Assembly (NCBI RefSeq): GCF_000312505.2
Contig: NZ_HG326225.1
Location: forward strand, 200,249-264,248
Origin: Fenollaria massiliensis
Lineage (GTDB): Bacteria; Bacillota; Clostridia; Tissierellales; Peptoniphilaceae
DNA: 64,000 bases
Reading direction: 5' to 3'
Each line of letters starts with the position of its first letter. Within the stretch, counting starts at the first letter, position 1. This document shows positions 49,186-57,103 of the stretch, piece after piece. Under the pieces are notes generated by a model, which ran no database searches, was not told the origin of the DNA, and saw only the letters and a list, made by a program, of their open reading frames with translations. Both the position numbers and the translations under genes were made by a program.

Positions 49186-51351
49186 TTATAAAATATTTAT
49201 CATCAAAATTACTATCATTACAATCATCAATATGTAATCGCATAAATTGAACTGTAAAGTAACATAAGATGATTTTTTATGATTTAAAGCAATTCCTCTT
49301 GTTTCTGCTGAAGCTGATAAAGTTTCGCCTATTCTTACCACTCGAAAAATGAGTGATACAATCAGAGCCTCAAGATACTCTATTCTTTCTTTTATTATAT
49401 TTTTATGCTTGCATCTTCCTCTATTTCTAAGCACCTGTCTAAGTAATTTAAAATCATTCCTTAGCACTGGGAAAAACCTGAAAGAAACTGCAAGAATCAA
49501 TAATAACTTCTCAGGTATTCTTATTTTTCTAAGTCCCGCAAGCATATTTGTTGCCCCTCTACCTCCAAGAATAATAGGAAATAGTAGAAATATTAAAATA
49601 AATCTAGGAAACAAATTTGCCGTAAATATTGTAATTTCATTCGGATATATGATTTCAAGACCGTAAATAAGCCCTATAATGACAGAAGTAATTCCTAAAG
49701 TCTTGTATCTTCTATTTGCAAGAGAAAAAACGAGAGCTAATAAATTGCATTCAAAAATCAAACTTTTATTGTCGATTCCTACTGCAACCATACAAAGAAG
49801 CCAAAACAAAATATTTGTTCTCGGATCTAAAAGATTTTTTTCTCTTTTTGCCAGAGGTTGATGTTCTAAATCTTTTTCAAATATACTTTTAATGCTTTCA
49901 ATATCTCTATTCTCTTTTACTTCACAAATCCTTTGTATCGTTCCATCATCAAGTTCCAAACATTTATCCGCAACTGATGAAATAAATTCTAAGTCATGGC
50001 TAATTGTTATCACGATTTTTTTCTTTTTCATATCGTTTATCAATCCCACTACAGTATCTAAACTTTTTTTGTCCATTCCTGAGGTTGGTTCATCTAAAAT
50101 AACCACACTTTTACCCGAAAGATACGCCATCATTAAGGTTAATTTTTGCATTTGCCCACCTGAAAGAGAAAATGGATGTCTATCACGATATTTCCACATA
50201 TCAAACTTTTTAAGTAGAGCTTCTATCTCATCATATTTGTTTCGATTTACACCGTACTTCAGTTCAGATAATACAGAATTTGTAAAAAATTGAAATTCAG
50301 CTTCTTGCATAATAAAGAGGCTATCCTGCGATAGCTGCCTATGGCTCATTTCTTTTCCTTTTAGAAAAACTCTTCCCTTTTTTGGTTTCAATAGTCCACA
50401 TATACATTTTCCTAAGGTGGTTTTACCTGAACCATTTTTGCCAATCAAGCAAGTCACTTCTCCCAAATAAGCTGTAAACGACAAATCATTTAAAATATGT
50501 TGTTTTTTATATCCAAAGGATATATTTTTTACCTCTAATTTATCATCGACAACATTAGAACACTTCTTCTGAACCTCAATCTGCTTCAAATCCGTAACTC
50601 GCAAACACAAATTATTTAATTCATCCTTAGAAAACATCTTAAAATCGTCCTTATCATACTTTTCATAAAAGCTTCCATTGTTTATTAGCCAATATTCATC
50701 AGCCAACTCTTTCAAATAGTAAAGCCTATGTTCACTGATTATTAGAGTTTTTCCATCTTCTTTTAGAAGCAATAAGATATTTTTCAGTTTTTCTATGGCT
50801 AAATAATCTAAGTTTGCAGTTGGCTCGTCAAGTAAAATAATATCCGTATCCATTGCCCAAGCAGACATAATCGCTATTAGTTGACGCTCTCCGCTTGAAA
50901 GTTTGAATACTTCCCTATTTTTCAAATACTCCAAGCCAAATTTTGAAAAAGCTTCTTCTGTTCTTCTTTTTATTATTTCATGGCTTAACCCTTTATTTTC
51001 AAGTCCAAAAGATACTTCCGTATCGCTTTCCATTGTAAAAAATTGACTTCTTGGATCTTGAAAAACGGACGAAATTAATTCTCCAACTTCTCCAATGTTC
51101 TTGTTTTCTATATTTTTGCTATTTACCAAGATATAGCCATTAAATATTCCATCATAGAACTCCGGTATTAAATGGTTTAAGCACCTAAGTAATGTTGATT
51201 TTCCACATCCACTTTCGCCACAAAGAACTATGCAATCTCCTTTTGATATGCTGCCAATTACATCATCTAACGACTTTTCCTTTTTGCCTTCATAGGAAAA
51301 ATCTATTTTAAAATCTAAAATATTTTCGTCCTTCTTGCCTTTATCGTACAT
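49186..51351 (-). CDS. Fused ECF energizing module: EcfA-EcfA'-EcfT in one chain
   Basis: A 721-aa chain with two ABC ATPase domains and a membrane domain. First ATPase: LCGESGCGKSTLLRCLNHLI, KLSSGERQLIAIMSAWAMD and ILLDEPTANLD. Second, from about residue 275: LIGKNGSGKTTLGKCICGLL, SLSGGQMQKLTLMMAYLSG and VILDEPTSGMDKK. From about 510 on: NLLDPRTNILFWLLCMVAVG, further helices, and the coupling helices with LRNRGRCKHK and SASAETRGIALNHKK, the Ala-Arg-Gly-type motifs of EcfT. In most genomes the T protein is a separate gene, so this is a fusion with all parts intact. Confidence 0.88.
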   Translation of the reverse strand: MYDKGKKDENILDFKIDFSYEGKKEKSLDDVIGSISKGDCIVLCGESGCGKSTLLRCLNHLIPEFYDGIFNGYILVNSKNIENKNIGEVGELISSVFQDPRSQFFTMESDTEVSFGLENKGLSHEIIKRRTEEAFSKFGLEYLKNREVFKLSSGERQLIAIMSAWAMDTDIILLDEPTANLDYLAIEKLKNILLLLKEDGKTLIISEHRLYYLKELADEYWLINNGSFYEKYDKDDFKMFSKDELNNLCLRVTDLKQIEVQKKCSNVVDDKLEVKNISFGYKKQHILNDLSFTAYLGEVTCLIGKNGSGKTTLGKCICGLLKPKKGRVFLKGKEMSHRQLSQDSLFIMQEAEFQFFTNSVLSELKYGVNRNKYDEIEALLKKFDMWKYRDRHPFSLSGGQMQKLTLMMAYLSGKSVVILDEPTSGMDKKSLDTVVGLINDMKKKKIVITISHDLEFISSVADKCLELDDGTIQRICEVKENRDIESIKSIFEKDLEHQPLAKREKNLLDPRTNILFWLLCMVAVGIDNKSLIFECNLLALVFSLANRRYKTLGITSVIIGLIYGLEIIYPNEITIFTANLFPRFILIFLLFPIILGGRGATNMLAGLRKIRIPEKLLLILAVSFRFFPVLRNDFKLLRQVLRNRGRCKHKNIIKERIEYLEALIVSLIFRVVRIGETLSASAETRGIALNHKKSSYVTLQFNLCDYILMIVMIVILMINIL

Positions 51352-51355
51352 AAAT

Positions 51356-51982
51356 TCAATACCTATTTATAATTTCATCAAATACCTTTTCCCAACCCGC
51401 CACAATAAATTCTCCGAGCATTTTTATGTATTCGATTGTCTCCTCTTTGCTATATCCTTTTTCAATCACTAATTTAAAAGCACTAAATTGTTGATTCATT
51501 AAAAGCTCTACCAAATCTAATTTCATCTCACTTATATTCGGGTCTATATTTTCCCTTATAAATTGTTTTGTTATGGAAATTTTATTATTCATCATTTCAC
51601 GAAATATTGCTTCTACAGAACTGCCTTTACTTGAGCAAAGTATTAGTTTGCACTCCTCGTAATATTTAAATAACACATCTACATATCCTTTGGTTTCTTT
51701 CTGAATGCTACGCAAAAAATGATCAAAGTTTTTATCTACGCAATATTCCATATATGAGTATTCGTTCTCTTTTCTTTTCACACTTATAGCTTCTAAAAAT
51801 TCTTTTATCAAACTATAAAAAAGTTCATCTTTCCCTTTATACCTTGTATAGATTGCTCCCGTTGTAACTCCCGCTCTTTTAGCAATATTGCCTATTGAAG
51901 CAGCCTGAAATCCATATTTCAAAAACTCTATTTTAGCAGCTTCAATAATTGGTTTATCAAGTTCATGGTTTCTATTTGCCAT
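51356..51982 (-). CDS. TetR/AcrR family transcriptional regulator
   Basis: A 208-aa TetR repressor. ATG 51982 is chosen because GGAGG lies 7 bases upstream; the longer frame has no ribosome site. The N-terminal helix-turn-helix reads IIEAAKIEFLKYGFQAASIG then NIAKRAGVTTGAIYTRYKGK and DELFYSLIKEFL; the rest is the ligand domain. It ends 4 bases before the ECF gene. Perfect and near-perfect palindromes lie in its own promoter, so it probably represses the whole transporter operon until a ligand binds. Confidence 0.92.
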   Translation of the reverse strand: MANRNHELDKPIIEAAKIEFLKYGFQAASIGNIAKRAGVTTGAIYTRYKGKDELFYSLIKEFLEAISVKRKENEYSYMEYCVDKNFDHFLRSIQKETKGYVDVLFKYYEECKLILCSSKGSSVEAIFREMMNNKISITKQFIRENIDPNISEMKLDLVELLMNQQFSAFKLVIEKGYSKEETIEYIKMLGEFIVAGWEKVFDEIINRY

Positions 51983-52025
51983 GTCCATTCCTCCATTCTT
52001 ACAAAACTTTAATTTTAATAATATA

Positions 52026-52061
52026 ATCAATAATTGAATTATCAATAATGATATTATTGAT
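52026..52061. promoter_or_regulatory. TetR operator candidates
   Basis: ATCAATAAT-GAT-ATTATTGAT (52041-52061) is a perfect 9-3-9 palindrome touching the -10 box; an overlapping ATAATT-G-AATTAT (about 52030-52042) lies next to it on the gene side. This is the usual position for TetR autorepression. Confidence 0.72.
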
Positions 52062-52088
52062 TATACATCAGTTAGTCTTAGTTGTCAA
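52060..52088 (-). promoter_or_regulatory. Consensus promoter of the tetR-transporter operon, -35 at the IS end
   Basis: Minus strand TTGACA (52088-52083), 17-bp spacer, TATAAT (52065-52060): a perfect vegetative promoter. The TTGACA is the complement of the TGTCAA at the apparent outer end of the IS element. Confidence 0.85.
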
Positions 52089-53019
52089 GACATATGTTAC
52101 ACTTAGAGAAATATTCTTTTACAACTTGGTTTGGTATCTTAAAATTTAATGATATTTTAGCTGTATTGTTATATCTATTTTGATGCTTATTTATTTGCTT
52201 AATTAGATCTTTTTCTCTTGTAAATATTTTTCTGTTATACACTATTTTACTATCTTCTCTATGGCTTCTTTCTACTTTTCCATTTTGCTATGGTGAGTAT
52301 GGTCTTATTCTTTTAATCTTCATTCCTAGTTTTTGTGCAACTTTTTCAAATGTGCTTGTTTTGTCTGTCTTGTCACCATCGTTTACAAATTCATATCCGT
52401 TATCTACTTGTATTGTGTTTATTTTGAATCCTAATTTGTTTTCTAGTTCTATTAAAAATTTACTTGTTTCGTATGTGCTTTTTTCTTTAACTATTTTTAG
52501 TATTCTTTTTCTGCTAAATTCGTCTATTGCTGTTATTTGATAGTATTTATATCCATATACTGGAAACTTTATACACTCTTGTGGAACGTATTTTATATCT
52601 ACTTGTACATTATCTCCTGGATATTTGCCGTCTAGTTTTATATACTTTGTATAGCTTTTACGGCGCTTTTCCACGTTTTTGTATCCTTTTACACGTATTT
52701 GTCTACACATGCTCCAAAAACTTCTTGCATAGCCTTTTGCTAAGCATCTAACGTATACTTCTGCTAGTCCGTAGATACCGTTTCTTCTATACATATCTTT
52801 TATCAGTTTAAGTTCTTCTTCTGTGTGCGCATTTGGGCTATTGTGTGGTCTTCTTGACTTAAGTGCTAGGCTTCTAACTGTTCCATCGTATTTTGCTAAT
52901 TGTCTGTAAACGAATTGGCGATTTGTATGGTAGCGTCTTGCGGCTTTTGTTGCTCCATATTTTAAGGCATAATCACATAATCTCTTGCGAAAACGCATTT
53001 CTTCTGTTATATTTATCAT
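52078..53019 (-). pseudogene. DDE transposase (IS481/IS3-like) with internal stop
   Basis: Reading from ATG 53019 gives a helix-turn-helix start (EEMRFRKRLCDYALKYGATK, AARRYHTNRQFVYRQLAKYD) and a DDE integrase core: YPGDNVQVDIKYVPQ (first Asp), YYQITAIDEFSRKRILKIVK, INTIQVDNGYEFVND (second Asp) and RIRPYSP, then TAG at 52290-52288. Beyond the TAG the same frame continues QNGKVERSHREDSK with the catalytic Glu and runs to TAA at 52078. Relatives have Trp (TGG) before QNGKVER, so one base change made the stop. Without the Glu the short product should be inactive. Confidence 0.85.
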
Positions 53020-53114
53020 GAGAGAGGTTCCTTTCTGGTTTTTTTTGTTGTCAAACCTATTATATCAGAATACCTCTCTTTTTTTATTGTTTTTGTAACA
53101 TATGTTATACCACA
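52083..53114. mobile_element. Insertion sequence, about 1.03 kb, IS481-like
   Basis: The ends carry an inverted 12-mer, ACATATGTTACA at 52090-52101 and its complement TGTAACATATGT at 53094-53105, with TGT-type outer ends near 52083 and 53114. The outer few bases differ between ends, so the exact limits and any target duplication are unsure. It holds one disabled transposase and lies at the border between the transporter island and tnaA. Confidence 0.7.
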
Positions 53115-53135
53115 TAACAAATAAAATTTACGCTC

Positions 53136-53164
53136 TTGACTTTCATGTGCTAAAAGCTTATACT
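53136..53164 (+). promoter_or_regulatory. Tryptophanase gene promoter
   Basis: TTGACT (53136-53141), 17-bp spacer, TATACT (53159-53164), then AAAGGAGGTATATT before ATG 53210. It lies 22 bases past the IS end. The leader is under 40 bases, so no TnaC-type leader peptide fits. Confidence 0.85.
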
Positions 53165-53209
53165 GTAATTAGTGGACTATGCTTTATATAAAATTAAAGG
53201 AGGTATATT

Positions 53210-54856
53210 ATGAGCGAAAAATATCCATTAAATGTTCCTACTCCAACGCATTTCACATACGTGGTAAAGGACCTACCAAAAGTTACAGTTGAGGAGCGTG
53301 AAAAAGCTCTTAAGGCTACTCACTACAACGAGTTTGCGTTTCCATCGGGGCTATTAACTATTGATATGCTATCTGACTCGGGTACAACTGCCATGACTAA
53401 CACTCAATGGGCATCTTTATTTTTAGGCGACGAGGCTTATGGCAGAAATACTGGCTACTACGTTCTTCTTGATACTTTTAGAGACATCTTTGAACGCGGC
53501 GGAGAAAAGAACTGGAAAAAAACTTTAGATCTAGTTAGAACTGATTGCCGAGATGTTGAGAAGATGATGAACGAGGTTTATCTATGTGAATACGAGGGCG
53601 GCCTCTTTAATGGCGGCGCTGCTCAAATGGAAAGACCTAACTCCTTTATCATTCAACAAGGACGTGCGGCTGAATCGGTTCTTATGGAGATAGTTAAAAA
53701 TATATTGACTGAGCGTCATCCTGGTAAAGTCTTCACTATACCATCAAACGGTCACTTCGATACAACTGAAGGCAATATCAAGCAAATGGGTTCCATCCCA
53801 AGAAATTTATATAATAAAAAACTTTTATATGAAATACCTGAGGGCGGCAAATATGATAAGAATCCATTCAAGGGCAATATGGACCTAGAAAAACTTGAAG
53901 AGCTAATCAATGGCGTTGGCGTCCAAAATGTTCCATTGATATTTATGTGCATAACAAATAACACTGTTTGCGGTCAACCTGTTTCTATGGCGAACATTAG
54001 AGAAGTTAATAAAATCGCTCACAAATATAATATACCACTAATTTTTGACGTAGCTCGTTGGGCAGAAAATTCTTATTTCATCAAGATGAATGAAGAAGGC
54101 TACGAAGATAAGTCCATAGCCGAGATAGCAAGTGAAATGTTCTCATACTGCGACGGCTTCTGTATGTCAGCTAAAAAAGATGGCCACGCTAATATGGGTG
54201 GTATGCTTGCCTTTAGAGACAAGGGTTTATTCTGGCAAAAATTCTCTGATTTTAATAAAGATGGCTCCATGAAGATGGATGTCGGCGTAAGACTTAAAGT
54301 TAAACAAATTTCTTGCTACGGCAATGACTCATACGGCGGCATGAGCGGTCACGATATCATGGCACTAGCTGTTGGTCTATATGAAAGCTGCGATTTTAAT
54401 TACATGGACAGCCGTGTTAAGCAAGTAGAGTATCTTGCTCAAGGCTTCTACAAAGCAGGCGTTAAGGGCGTTGTGCTTCCTGCTGGTGGTCATGCTGTTT
54501 ACATCAACATGGATGAATTTTTCGATGGCAAGCGCGGTCACGATACTTTTGCTGGCCAAGGATTTTCACTTGAACTTATTAGGCGCTACGGCATAAGAGT
54601 TGCTGAACTTGGCGATTTCTCTATGGAATATGATTTAAAAACTCCTGAGCAACAAGCTGAGCTAGCTAACGTTGTGCGTTTTGCAATTGATAGAAGCAGA
54701 CTTAGTCAAGAGCACCTTGATTATGTTATAGCCGCTGTTAAAGCACTTTATGAAGACAGAGAAAGCATTCCAAATATGAGGATACTTTGGGGCAAGAACC
54801 TACCAATGAGACACTTCCACGCATTTTTGGAACCATATAAAAACGAAGAAAAATAA
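53210..54856 (+). CDS. Tryptophanase/beta-eliminating lyase
   Basis: A 548-aa PLP enzyme of the tryptophanase/tyrosine phenol-lyase family, which breaks tryptophan to indole, pyruvate and ammonia (or tyrosine to phenol). Features: FPSGLLTIDMLSDSGTTAMT, DEAYGRNTGYYVLLDTFRDI, QQGRAAESVLMEIV, PSNGHFDTTEGNIKQMG, FDVARWAENSYFIK and the PLP-lysine loop CMSAKKDGHANMGG. Residues near the end (RRYGIRVAELGDFSMEYD) match the family. It is about 80 residues longer than E. coli TnaA, with extra segments near 85-135 and at the C-terminus. Substrate cannot be settled by eye; tryptophanase is preferred. Confidence 0.85.
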   Translation: MSEKYPLNVPTPTHFTYVVKDLPKVTVEEREKALKATHYNEFAFPSGLLTIDMLSDSGTTAMTNTQWASLFLGDEAYGRNTGYYVLLDTFRDIFERGGEKNWKKTLDLVRTDCRDVEKMMNEVYLCEYEGGLFNGGAAQMERPNSFIIQQGRAAESVLMEIVKNILTERHPGKVFTIPSNGHFDTTEGNIKQMGSIPRNLYNKKLLYEIPEGGKYDKNPFKGNMDLEKLEELINGVGVQNVPLIFMCITNNTVCGQPVSMANIREVNKIAHKYNIPLIFDVARWAENSYFIKMNEEGYEDKSIAEIASEMFSYCDGFCMSAKKDGHANMGGMLAFRDKGLFWQKFSDFNKDGSMKMDVGVRLKVKQISCYGNDSYGGMSGHDIMALAVGLYESCDFNYMDSRVKQVEYLAQGFYKAGVKGVVLPAGGHAVYINMDEFFDGKRGHDTFAGQGFSLELIRRYGIRVAELGDFSMEYDLKTPEQQAELANVVRFAIDRSRLSQEHLDYVIAAVKALYEDRESIPNMRILWGKNLPMRHFHAFLEPYKNEEK

Positions 54857-54868
54857 TTTATATAAAAG

Positions 54869-54899
54869 AGGCGAAAATTTTATCTTTTCGCCTTTTTGT
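54869..54899 (+). terminator. Tryptophanase gene terminator
   Basis: AGGCGAAAA and TTTTCGCCT arms with a 7-base loop, then TTTTGTG. Strong rho-independent form 12 bases after the stop. Confidence 0.9.
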
Positions 54900-54910
54900 G
54901 TACATACAAA

Positions 54911-54941
54911 AAAGAGATGTGAATAAAAATCACATCTCTTT
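54911..54941 (-). terminator. Terminator after DUF951 gene
   Basis: AAAGAGATGTGA and TCACATCTCTTT arms (12 bp, 7-base loop), then TTTTTTG on the minus strand. It overlaps the DUF951 stop codon (54940) and closes the operon that begins at the yedF-like gene. Confidence 0.9.
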
Positions 54942-55143
54942 ATCTTATGCTTATAAATTTTCCTTCTTTAAAAATTTTTCTCACATATTTTTCAAAGTCT
55001 TTTTTGCTAAAGTCTAAGACTCTTTCACATTTTATGCACTTGAGCCTTATTCCTACATCCACTGAAATGATTTTAAATTCATCACTTCCACATGGATGAG
55101 ACTTTTTCATCTTAACAATGTCATCTAGCCTATACTCAAGCAT
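54940..55143 (-). CDS. DUF951 family protein
   Basis: A 67-aa DUF951 protein: MLEYRLDDIVKMKKSHPCGS then DEFKIISVDVGIRLKCIKCE and RVLDFSKKDFEKYVRKIF. The conserved KKxHPCG, the GxDxxxKC-type CIKC and the short basic tail are present, so it probably binds a metal through Cys/His and has an OB-like fold. Function is not known; the gene is common in Firmicutes next to translation or chromosome genes. Its ATG overlaps the stop of the DUF3343 gene. Confidence 0.9.
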   Translation of the reverse strand: MLEYRLDDIVKMKKSHPCGSDEFKIISVDVGIRLKCIKCERVLDFSKKDFEKYVRKIFKEGKFISIR

Positions 55144-55358
55144 TAGTAATCAAAGACCTCGCCTTCAATTTTCTTGTCTTCGATAAGTTTATTGACTCTA
55201 TCAAGGTCGTCTTTGCTAAAAACTATCGACAAGCCGCAAGATAAGCTAACGTGTCTTGGTGTTGGTATCATCTTGTACTCTATAGCTTCACTCTTAAAAA
55301 CTCCTTCTGCAAGTATTGCGTGGTGAGTCGAGTTAAAGCTTAAAACGTATTTTTTCAT
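55143..55358 (-). CDS. DUF3343 protein (putative Se/S carrier)
   Basis: A 71-aa DUF3343 protein: KKYVLSFNSTHHAILAEGVF, IEYKMIPTPRHVSLSCGLSI and VFSKDDLDRVNKLIEDKKIE. The Cys of SLSCGLS lies where the family carries its selenium or sulfur. Such proteins are neighbours of YedF and of selenium genes in many anaerobes. Its ATG overlaps the YedF stop by one base, so they are made together. Confidence 0.88.
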   Translation of the reverse strand: MKKYVLSFNSTHHAILAEGVFKSEAIEYKMIPTPRHVSLSCGLSIVFSKDDLDRVNKLIEDKKIEGEVFDY

Positions 55359-55933
55359 TATGATAAAACTATATTTCTATCTGCTTTTTCTAATGTTTCG
55401 TAAATAGTATACATATTAGAAATTTCGCCAACTGCTAATTTTTCTTTTAAGCCGTAGAAGTCAAGACAAGTTCCGCAAGAGATAATCTTAACGCCATTGT
55501 CTGCCATGCTCTTAATATCGTCAAGTACTTCGCTTCCTTCACAAGTTAATTTAACTCCACCATTGAAAAATACAATAGTTTTTGGTAGTGGAGCTGTTTG
55601 TGAAACTGTGTATAAAAAGCTCTTGATTAGTATAGCACCAAGTTTTTCATCGCCGTGACCCATAACGTTTGTGCCTACTCCTATAACAAATGTTTCGTCA
55701 TCAGATTTTAGTTCAACTGCATGATCTTTGTTGATAGTTACCTTGTAATCTTCGCCAACTGCTTCAACTGTAGCCTTTAAGCCCATGGACTCAGCTAATC
55801 TTGATAAGTTTTCAGTAGCAACTTTATTATCAACAAGTGTGCAAACTACTCCTGTTTCCATTGCGTCCAATTCTTTCTTTGTTAATATAACTGGTTTTGG
55901 ACATTCTAATTTTCTTGCATCTATTTCCTTCAT
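55358..55933 (-). CDS. yedF: YedF-like sulfurtransferase (TusA + DsrE domains)
   Basis: A 191-aa two-domain protein. The TusA-like N-terminal domain has KEIDARKLECPKPVILTKKE with the active Cys11 and EVxxxD-type features. The DsrE-like C-terminal domain has KTIVFFNGGVKLTCEGSEVL and GVKIISCGTCLDFYGLKEKL, with further cysteines. YedF is linked with selenium metabolism in anaerobes, though no selD, selA or selB gene is in the window. It heads the small operon ending at 54940. Confidence 0.9.
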   Translation of the reverse strand: MKEIDARKLECPKPVILTKKELDAMETGVVCTLVDNKVATENLSRLAESMGLKATVEAVGEDYKVTINKDHAVELKSDDETFVIGVGTNVMGHGDEKLGAILIKSFLYTVSQTAPLPKTIVFFNGGVKLTCEGSEVLDDIKSMADNGVKIISCGTCLDFYGLKEKLAVGEISNMYTIYETLEKADRNIVLS

Positions 55934-56016
55934 AAATACCGCCTCCTAATTATAATTTATACTTAAAATTCTCTTATGTCAAGATATATTCATCTATTAT
56001 AAATAAATCTAATAGT

Positions 56017-57102
56017 TTATCTTATTTTCATTGAATAAATTGTTATATTTTCGTCAGACACTATTGCGATAAAGTCACCACTCATATAAATATTTCTGAT
56101 GTCTTCTTGCATGTCCTTCATATAGTATTTGCCCTTGAACGGAATATAAATTTCTCTTTCTGAATAAACGATATAATCATTATTATGCTTAAGTAGGCTT
56201 CTTACATTTTGATTAAATGTGTGTTCTTCCAAAACTTCTGCCTTATTATTAAGCGTCATAAGCTTGTCATCACAAAGAAGATAAACTTTTCCTTCATCTA
56301 TGGCAATGTCTTTAAGAGTGTTATACTCTTTTTTAAAAACTATGGATGACTCTTGCATATAGTAAAGTCCCTTGTTTGTTGCGACTATCTTCATATCTTT
56401 AAGATTGCCGATAAAGGCAATGACTTCGTCGTTAAATTTATAATAAAGTTTATTCTCGCCTTTTCTGTTAATTTCTTTGTACAAAGATGCTTTGATATCG
56501 CTCGAATAAGGGTCAAATGACGCTATCTGCATAGTTTTAAAATCTTTATCAACATTGTATGTCAAGATTGGGTTCAATGCCTTATATCTAAAGCGTTCAG
56601 TAAACTCATCGTCGTAAGTACGAAGCGTTTCATTGAAATTATCGCTTAGCCAAGCTGTGAATCTGCCATCCTTTTCATCGATAAAAGAAATAGCTTCATC
56701 AAAATTAAAGCTTTTCACATCTTTTAGGTCATCATAGCTCAAAATATTGACAACACCATTAGGGGCGTCAGTTGAATAAATGTACTTGTCCTTAAAAAGT
56801 ACGTTTGCAGTTTTAGCCTCAAAGTCTCTTCTCATAACGTCTTCGTCGCTTAGTCCTGTCATAACAAGTGTACCATCTTTATGATAATAAATATGACCAT
56901 TTCTGAAACAAACTCTCATATCAGAGGTTAAATTTCTTGAATACACTTTATCAAGACTAAGTGTCTTCTCGCGATTGAAATTGAGCTTCATCATTAGATC
57001 CACAATTTTTTGAGGAAAGGCAAATGTCGCCGCAAGCACTAAAATTAAAACTATGGCAATGCTTATGAGTATTCTTTTGTAAATATTCATTTCCTTAAAC
57101 AT
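56017..57102 (-). CDS. Membrane-anchored beta-propeller-like protein (DUF5711-like)
   Basis: A 361-aa protein with one N-terminal membrane helix (YKRILISIAIVLILVLAATF) and an extracellular part. The rest is built of repeated short beta segments with Tyr and Asp at turns (FRNGHIYYHKDGTLVMTG, YIVYSEREIYIPFKGKYY), as in beta-propellers of the DUF5711/PQQ-like kind. No catalytic motif is seen. It starts 2 bases after the isomerase gene, so it is cotranscribed with the salvage enzymes but need not work with them. Function unknown. Confidence 0.7.
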   Translation of the reverse strand: MFKEMNIYKRILISIAIVLILVLAATFAFPQKIVDLMMKLNFNREKTLSLDKVYSRNLTSDMRVCFRNGHIYYHKDGTLVMTGLSDEDVMRRDFEAKTANVLFKDKYIYSTDAPNGVVNILSYDDLKDVKSFNFDEAISFIDEKDGRFTAWLSDNFNETLRTYDDEFTERFRYKALNPILTYNVDKDFKTMQIASFDPYSSDIKASLYKEINRKGENKLYYKFNDEVIAFIGNLKDMKIVATNKGLYYMQESSIVFKKEYNTLKDIAIDEGKVYLLCDDKLMTLNNKAEVLEEHTFNQNVRSLLKHNNDYIVYSEREIYIPFKGKYYMKDMQEDIRNIYMSGDFIAIVSDENITIYSMKIR

Positions 57103-57103
57103 T

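Noticed and set aside
49892-50293. 133-aa plus-strand frame opposite the fused ECF gene
   Set aside because: Ser/Phe/Ile-rich shadow of ATPase codons on the other strand.
53165-53209. TnaC-type leader peptide before tryptophanase
   Set aside because: The leader is about 40 bases and has no start codon followed by a Trp-containing frame.
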